Positions 59,672 to 64,000 of a stretch of 64,000 nt of DNA are shown in pieces. Below the pieces are notes generated by a model. That model was not told the origin of the DNA. It was given only the letters and a program-made list of their open reading frames with translations, and made no database searches. The position numbers were made by a program, and so were the translations under genes. This DNA is from Ilyomonas sp964249755 (GTDB lineage Bacteria; Bacteroidota; Bacteroidia; Chitinophagales; Chitinophagaceae): NCBI GenBank assembly GCA_964249755.1, contig CAXUDB010000002.1, forward strand, positions 558,001 to 622,000, in the 5' to 3' direction. The stretch's first letter is position 1; each line of letters begins with the position of its first letter.

Positions 59672-59679
59672 CAAAAGTA
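59672..59679 (-). promoter_or_regulatory. -7 box before sucD
   Basis: Minus-strand TACTTTTG, full match to TAnnTTTG; supports the start at 59648. Confidence 0.5.
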
Positions 59680-59815
59680 AGGGTTGATAGGAATACTGAA
59701 CGAAGAACTACGGAATAGGGTAGATGGAAGATGAAATGAATGGTTAATGAACTATCCAATCTTATTGTTCCATCTCCATAATTAATGATGATTCTATATT
59801 TGAATCAACGTCGCC

Positions 59816-59851
59816 GTCATTCCGTCCCTACACTGTGTAGGACGCAATGAC
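59816..59851. repeat. Small palindromic repeat
   Basis: GTCATTCCGTCCCTACAC and TGTAGGACGCAATGAC form a near-perfect hairpin with ends like the larger GTCATT..AATGAC elements of this window. It lies in the 360-base gap between sucD and the MFS gene; apart from promoters nothing else is visible there. Confidence 0.6.
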
Positions 59852-59981
59852 AGGCAACCTGCCTCCTTACACATAATTCCATCTCCTTGCAACTTCTTGC
59901 CTTGGTGTCTTCGTAGCGAACCGCAGAAAATAAATGTGTTCATCTCACACAATGCCATTTACAGCTACGAAGTTTTTTATT

Positions 59982-59989
59982 CATATTTG
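59982..59989 (+). promoter_or_regulatory. Possible -7 box before the MFS transporter gene
   Basis: CATATTTG (7 of 8 to TAnnTTTG), 19 bases before the ATG. Confidence 0.3.
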
Positions 59990-60008
59990 TGGTTACTAAA
60001 CGATTGTT

Positions 60009-61415
60009 ATGGCAGTAATGCAGTCATCCGCCAAAAGCATCGGCGCGACAGCCAAACCCAGGCTTACGCTAATGCAGATCTTCACTATGAGCTTCGGTTT
60101 CCTTGGCATACAGTTCGGTTTTGCACTACAAAACGGAAACACCAGCCGCATCCTGCGTTCTTTTGGTGCCGATGTAGATCAACTACCCATGTTTTGGATT
60201 GTTGCACCGCTTGTGGGTATGATTGTGCAGCCGCTTATCGGACACTACAGCGACCGTACCTGGAATCGCTTGGGGCGTCGTAAACCCTACTTTTTAACCG
60301 GTGCATTGCTGTCATCTGCCGCACTAATTTTTCTACCCAACAGCGGTCTTGCTTCCAACCTTTTGCCTGCTTTGTATGTTGGTGCGGGCATGGTGATGGT
60401 AATGGATGCTTCGTTTAATGTGGCGATGGAGCCGTTCCGCGCGTTGGTTGCCGACAACCTGCCCGATTCTCAACGCACTTCCGGCTTTAGCATACAAACC
60501 TTCCTTATTGGTCTTGGCGCTGTTGCCGGCAGCAAACTTCCCAAATGGTTAGCCGACGCAGGCGTAAGCCAGGATGCCGGTGCCAGTGGCGTTGCAGACA
60601 ATATCAAATATTCGTTTTACATCGGCGCTATCGTGTTTGTCGGCGCTATCCTCATTACTGTTTTCTTTTCTAAAGAATATGCGCCTGAGCAATACCGCGA
60701 GTATCACGGCTTGGAAGAGCCGGAAAAGAAGTCGGGCGTATCGGAAATTGCCCGCGATTTTAAGCGCATGCCTAAAACCATGCGGCAACTGGGATTGGTT
60801 CAATTCTTTAGCTGGTTTGCATTGTTCAGCATGTGGGTATTTACTACCGATGCGGTTGCCACACATGTTTATGGCTTATCGGGCGACTATAGCAAAACCA
60901 TTGCTTATAATAACGCCGGTAACGAGGTGAGCGATGCTTTTGGTACTTATAATCTGGTGGCTATGTTCTATGCTTTGCTGCTGCCGGTAATCGCATCGAA
61001 AATCGGACGAAAGCTTACACATGCCATCTCGCTTATAGCAGGTGGTATTGGTTTACTATCAATCTATTTTATTAAAGATCCGAGCATGCTGCAGTGGTCT
61101 ATGGTAGGTGTTGGGCTTGCCTGGGCCAGCATTCTTGCCATGCCGTATGTGATTCTTTCGGGTTCTATACCAGCGGGTAAACTGGGCATCTATATGGGCA
61201 TCTTTAACTTCTTCATTACACTGCCGCAAATTATCAATGGCTTGTTTGGTGGGTTTATCGTAAAAAATTTCTATGGTGGCCAGCCCATTTATTCAATCGT
61301 GTTGGCAGGTTTTTTTCTCATTTGCGCTGCCATCAGTGTATTATTTGTGTATGATGCCGGTGCCATCCGCATCAAAACCGAAAAGCTTGAAAAGGTTGGC
61401 TTTACCTCAGTGTAA
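60009..61415 (+). CDS. MFS sugar transporter, SLC45/maltose-sucrose type
   Basis: Twelve membrane segments. The A-loop GHYSDRTWNRLGRRKPYF, near residue 79, is typical of the SLC45/GPH-like sucrose and maltose transporters, as is FGFLGIQFGFALQNGNTSRI at the start. A central loop (residues 220-250) is hydrophilic. 468 residues. The GH13 amylase follows on the same strand after 122 bases, so the pair resembles a maltodextrin-use unit, the enzyme producing maltose and the transporter importing it. The substrate is inferred from this pairing. Confidence 0.88.
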   Translation: MAVMQSSAKSIGATAKPRLTLMQIFTMSFGFLGIQFGFALQNGNTSRILRSFGADVDQLPMFWIVAPLVGMIVQPLIGHYSDRTWNRLGRRKPYFLTGALLSSAALIFLPNSGLASNLLPALYVGAGMVMVMDASFNVAMEPFRALVADNLPDSQRTSGFSIQTFLIGLGAVAGSKLPKWLADAGVSQDAGASGVADNIKYSFYIGAIVFVGAILITVFFSKEYAPEQYREYHGLEEPEKKSGVSEIARDFKRMPKTMRQLGLVQFFSWFALFSMWVFTTDAVATHVYGLSGDYSKTIAYNNAGNEVSDAFGTYNLVAMFYALLLPVIASKIGRKLTHAISLIAGGIGLLSIYFIKDPSMLQWSMVGVGLAWASILAMPYVILSGSIPAGKLGIYMGIFNFFITLPQIINGLFGGFIVKNFYGGQPIYSIVLAGFFLICAAISVLFVYDAGAIRIKTEKLEKVGFTSV

Positions 61416-61537
61416 TTGCTTTGAAACATCAATGTGTTTTCTCTTTGCTGAAAGTGTTAAGCTACACTTGGTAACAAATTTCGGCAGTATTATCTTTTAT
61501 TATCCATTAGTCTTGGTGACATCACATCATTAAACAA

Positions 61538-63388
61538 ATGTTCATGAACAAATTCTTCCTGCTTATTGTATTTATCAGCGCCACTTTTCTGGTACATGCC
61601 CAATCCACCGTCGATGTTTATCCCACCAACTGGTTTGCCGGCATGAAGAACCCGAAGTTGCAACTGATGGTGCATCATCCTGATATTGCCACCGGCGCTT
61701 CGGTCAGTCTTTCTTACAATGGCGTTCAATTGGTCAAAATGGATAAGGTAGAGAACTCCAATTATCTCTTTCTCGATCTCAATATTTCAGCGGCAGCAAA
61801 GCCGGGTATTTGCAAGATTATTATTAAGAAGCGGGACAGCAGTTTCACCATCAACTACGAACTGAAAAAGCGCAGAAGCGGTAACGGCACTGCCTTTGCG
61901 CAAGGCGTGAACTCTTCCGACTTTATCTATCTCCTCATGCCCGACCGCTGGAGCAATGGTGATCCTTCCAACGACAGAATTCCCGGCATGAAGGACCAAT
62001 CGCTCAACCGCGATTCTATCTTTTTAAGACATGGCGGTGATATGCAGGGCATCATCAATCATTTGGATTACCTGCAAAACTTAGGCGTTACTACACTATG
62101 GATGACGCCCGTGTTGGAGAACGACATGCCCAATCGCACCGAGCATGGTTATGCCTTTACAAATCATTACAAAATAGACCCACGCATTGGCGGCGATACA
62201 GCCTACAAACGCTTAAGCGATGCCCTGCATCAACGCGGTATGAAGCTAATACAGGATGCCGTGTACAACCATGTTGGCTTATATCATTTCACCGTGCAGG
62301 ATTTGCCGATGAAAGACTGGCTGCACCAATGGCCTAACTATACGCAAACCAATTATAGAGACCAGACCGGCTTCGACCCGCATGGCTCCAAAGCGGAAGA
62401 AAAGATATTAACCGATGGCTGGTTTACGCGCGAGATGCCCGACCTCAACCAAAGCAATCCTTACTGCGCTAACTTCCTCATTCAACATGCGGTTTGGAGC
62501 GTGGAAACCTTTGGTGTGGATGGCTGGCGCATTGATACTTACATTTACAACGACCTGCCTTTTATGAACCGTTGCAACAAGGCGTTGACAGATGAGTTTC
62601 CCCACATTACAATGTATGGAGAAACGCTTGTGCATGGCGTGTTAAACCAAGCTTATTATGCCGATAATATCATGGATGTACCTTTCAAAAGTAACCTGCA
62701 GGGCGTGGTAGATGCTACCCTGTTGTTCGAAGGTATCCAGTCTGCGCTTACAGAACCTTCGGGCTGGCAGGAAGGTGTGGGGAGATTGTATAACACGCTT
62801 AGCCATGATGTGCTGTACAAAGACCCCAACCGCAATTGCATCTTCCTCGACAATCACGATCTGAACCGCTGGTTTTCTACCGTACACAGCGATATAGAAA
62901 AGGATAAGATGGGCTTTCAGTGGTTGCTGACCGAGCGCGGCATTCCGCAAATGTATTACGGCGATGAAGTGCTGATGAAAGGCGTGACCAACCCGGATGG
63001 CTGGGTGCGGCTCGACTTCCCCGGCGGCTGGGCGGGCGATTCGCTGAATGCCTTTACCGGCGCGGGTTTGCCCGATAGTGCCATAGCGGTGCAAAACATG
63101 ATACGGACACTGGCAAACTACCGCAAAACATCGCCTGCGTTAACACACGGCAAGATGATGCAGTACATCCCGAAGGATGGCTTGTACGTTTATTTCCGTT
63201 ACACCGATGCGCAAACCATTATGTGCATCATGAACACGAGCAACCGGGAACTACCGGTTCATTTTAGGGATTATACAGAACGAACGGCGGGCTTTGGCAG
63301 CGGCATAAATGTGCTTACTCAACAACAAGTTCTACCCGATTTTACAATGCCTGCGCAAAGAATGTGGATTGTGGAGTTGAAGAAGTGA
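61538..63388 (+). CDS. Secreted GH13 alpha-amylase / neopullulanase (SusA-like)
   Basis: Hydrolyses alpha-1,4-glucans. Signal peptide NKFFLLIVFISATFLVHAQ, then an N-terminal beta domain (about 25-115) as in cyclomaltodextrinases. The GH13 barrel follows: region I DAVYNHVG, region II GWRIDTY with the nucleophile Asp333, region III YGETLVHG with Glu362, region IV FLDNHDLNR with Asp441. 616 residues matches SusA of Bacteroides. The ATG at 61544 (MNKFF) is an alternative start. It follows the MFS gene; no SusCD is in sight. Confidence 0.92.
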   Translation: MFMNKFFLLIVFISATFLVHAQSTVDVYPTNWFAGMKNPKLQLMVHHPDIATGASVSLSYNGVQLVKMDKVENSNYLFLDLNISAAAKPGICKIIIKKRDSSFTINYELKKRRSGNGTAFAQGVNSSDFIYLLMPDRWSNGDPSNDRIPGMKDQSLNRDSIFLRHGGDMQGIINHLDYLQNLGVTTLWMTPVLENDMPNRTEHGYAFTNHYKIDPRIGGDTAYKRLSDALHQRGMKLIQDAVYNHVGLYHFTVQDLPMKDWLHQWPNYTQTNYRDQTGFDPHGSKAEEKILTDGWFTREMPDLNQSNPYCANFLIQHAVWSVETFGVDGWRIDTYIYNDLPFMNRCNKALTDEFPHITMYGETLVHGVLNQAYYADNIMDVPFKSNLQGVVDATLLFEGIQSALTEPSGWQEGVGRLYNTLSHDVLYKDPNRNCIFLDNHDLNRWFSTVHSDIEKDKMGFQWLLTERGIPQMYYGDEVLMKGVTNPDGWVRLDFPGGWAGDSLNAFTGAGLPDSAIAVQNMIRTLANYRKTSPALTHGKMMQYIPKDGLYVYFRYTDAQTIMCIMNTSNRELPVHFRDYTERTAGFGSGINVLTQQQVLPDFTMPAQRMWIVELKK

Positions 63389-63416
63389 AAGGTGAGAAGT
63401 GATAGGTGAGCATCTG

Positions 63417-63558
63417 CCCGTCATTGCGAGGCACGAGGCAATCTGTGGATTGTAACGAATGCTGCTAGTATGTAGCAAACCTCTCTACTTCATAACTCAC
63501 TACTCACAAATAGATTTCTCTGCCATCCACAGATTGCTTCGTGCCTCGCAATGACGGG
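63417..63558. repeat. Inverted-repeat element (MITE-like), 142 bp
   Basis: The 34-base left arm starts CCCGTCATTGCGAGGCACGA (63417-63450); the right arm ends CTCGCAATGACGGG (63525-63558). The arms match at 33 of 34 positions around a 74-base spacer. Short GTCATTGCGAGG elements are common repeats in many bacterial genomes. It lies between the GH13 gene and the next convergent gene. Confidence 0.8.
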
Positions 63559-63567
63559 AGCCAAAAC

Positions 63568-63600
63568 AACAAAGCCTGTTTTACACGAACAGGCTTTGTT
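63568..63600 (-). terminator. Hairpin terminator after the truncated MBL gene
   Basis: AACAAAGCCTGTT and AACAGGCTTTGTT, loop of seven; T-run weak on the minus strand. Confidence 0.6.
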
Positions 63601-63620
63601 ATATCATACAATATCAATCT

Positions 63621-64000
63621 CTATATTCTAAACCTTCTTCTCTTCTTTGTAAACTTCGTGGAAGCTACCAGAACAGAAGCGGCAAACAATATGCCGCTGG
63701 CTATCAATATCGCCTTGCGGTAAGGGTTTTCCAGACTTGGCGGCAGGTATTCTACGCCGTTTACATCCTGCACGGCAGGATCACCTACATAGCGTCCCTG
63801 TTTGGGCAAGGCATCTACAAAGTTTTCAACCAAATCCAATAATTGTGTCAACATCTCTTTGCCTTCCATGGGCTTTCCATGTCCCGAGGCAACTATTTCG
63901 GGTTGCATCAGCAATAACTTCTTTACTGATTCATAGGCAGTAAACCAATCGGTGGTAGCATATGCCGGCGGGCGGCTGATCTTCTTTAGTTGCAGCAAGG
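63621..64000 (-). CDS. MBL-fold hydrolase, C-terminal part (truncated by the window edge)
   Basis: Open from the right edge to the stop at 63621; the 5' part is outside. The segment LLLMQPEIVASGHGKPMEGK is the late His-containing motif (GHG-x-P) of metallo-beta-lactamase-fold hydrolases. A C-terminal membrane helix (KAILIASGILFAASVLVAST) and a basic tail KKRRRFRI follow. Membrane-anchored MBL enzymes of this kind are uncharacterised. Confidence 0.65.
   Translation of the reverse strand, partial: LLQLKKISRPPAYATTDWFTAYESVKKLLLMQPEIVASGHGKPMEGKEMLTQLLDLVENFVDALPKQGRYVGDPAVQDVNGVEYLPPSLENPYRKAILIASGILFAASVLVASTKFTKKRRRFRI

Overview
The window looks like a chromosomal segment of a Bacteroidota bacterium, most likely a member of the Chitinophagaceae. 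The evidence is the set of families (LVIVD-repeat lipoproteins, a DUF4783 protein, an aminoglycoside-kinase-like/RapZ fusion, a GH78 rhamnosidase, a SusA-like amylase), lipobox-type lipoproteins, weak Shine-Dalgarno signals, and Bacteroidota-type promoters with a TAnnTTTG -7 box, clearest in front of both tRNA genes. There is no rRNA, prophage, insertion sequence with transposase, or CRISPR array. Most of the window is core metabolism with accessory islands.

Layout. 1-8.5 kb: end of an unidentified gene, a kinase-RapZ/nucleotidyltransferase pair suggestive of cell-wall sugar recycling, tRNA hydroxylase TrhO, an ABC ATPase with TolC, tRNA dihydrouridine synthase, and two LVIVD lipoproteins. 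8.7-16.4 kb: serine hydrolase, acyl-CoA ligase, a nucleotidyltransferase pair, an M23 peptidase, a CBS/CorC membrane protein and TatC. 16.4-27.3 kb: an interrupted small membrane-protein ORF, a palindromic repeat with a second copy at 24.6 kb, a glycosyltransferase, FabG, FtsE, an MBL hydrolase, an HhH protein, acyl-CoA dehydrogenase, a GH3 enzyme, class II aldolase and a 21-bp tandem array. 28.2-34.4 kb: glycogen synthesis (glgA-glgC), gpmI, DUF4783, accA and tRNA-Asp, followed by a second 21-bp repeat array that runs into a decayed carboxypeptidase-regulatory-like gene.

35.3-43.3 kb is the most unusual part: on the minus strand lie a catalase-like heme protein, a DUF3237 protein, an SRPBCC protein, a patatin phospholipase, a membrane protein with a duplicated IHFARW motif and a DyP peroxidase, the last five nearly without gaps, with a class III cyclase-TPR gene upstream. 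This combination suggests lipid release coupled to heme-peroxide chemistry. 43.4-64 kb: a Tat-exported TIM-barrel protein, GH78 rhamnosidase, tRNA-Thr preceded by two tRNA-5'-half-like repeats, a TonB-like protein and folC, fumC, infC and thrS (no rpmI-rplT after infC), lipoproteins, a coiled-coil/winged-helix protein with DGG repeats, sucD, and a sugar MFS transporter with a GH13 amylase that would act with glgA/glgC in alpha-glucan metabolism. A truncated MBL hydrolase ends the window.

Start positions, promoters and terminators were read by eye; no homology search was possible, so family names rest on recognised motifs.
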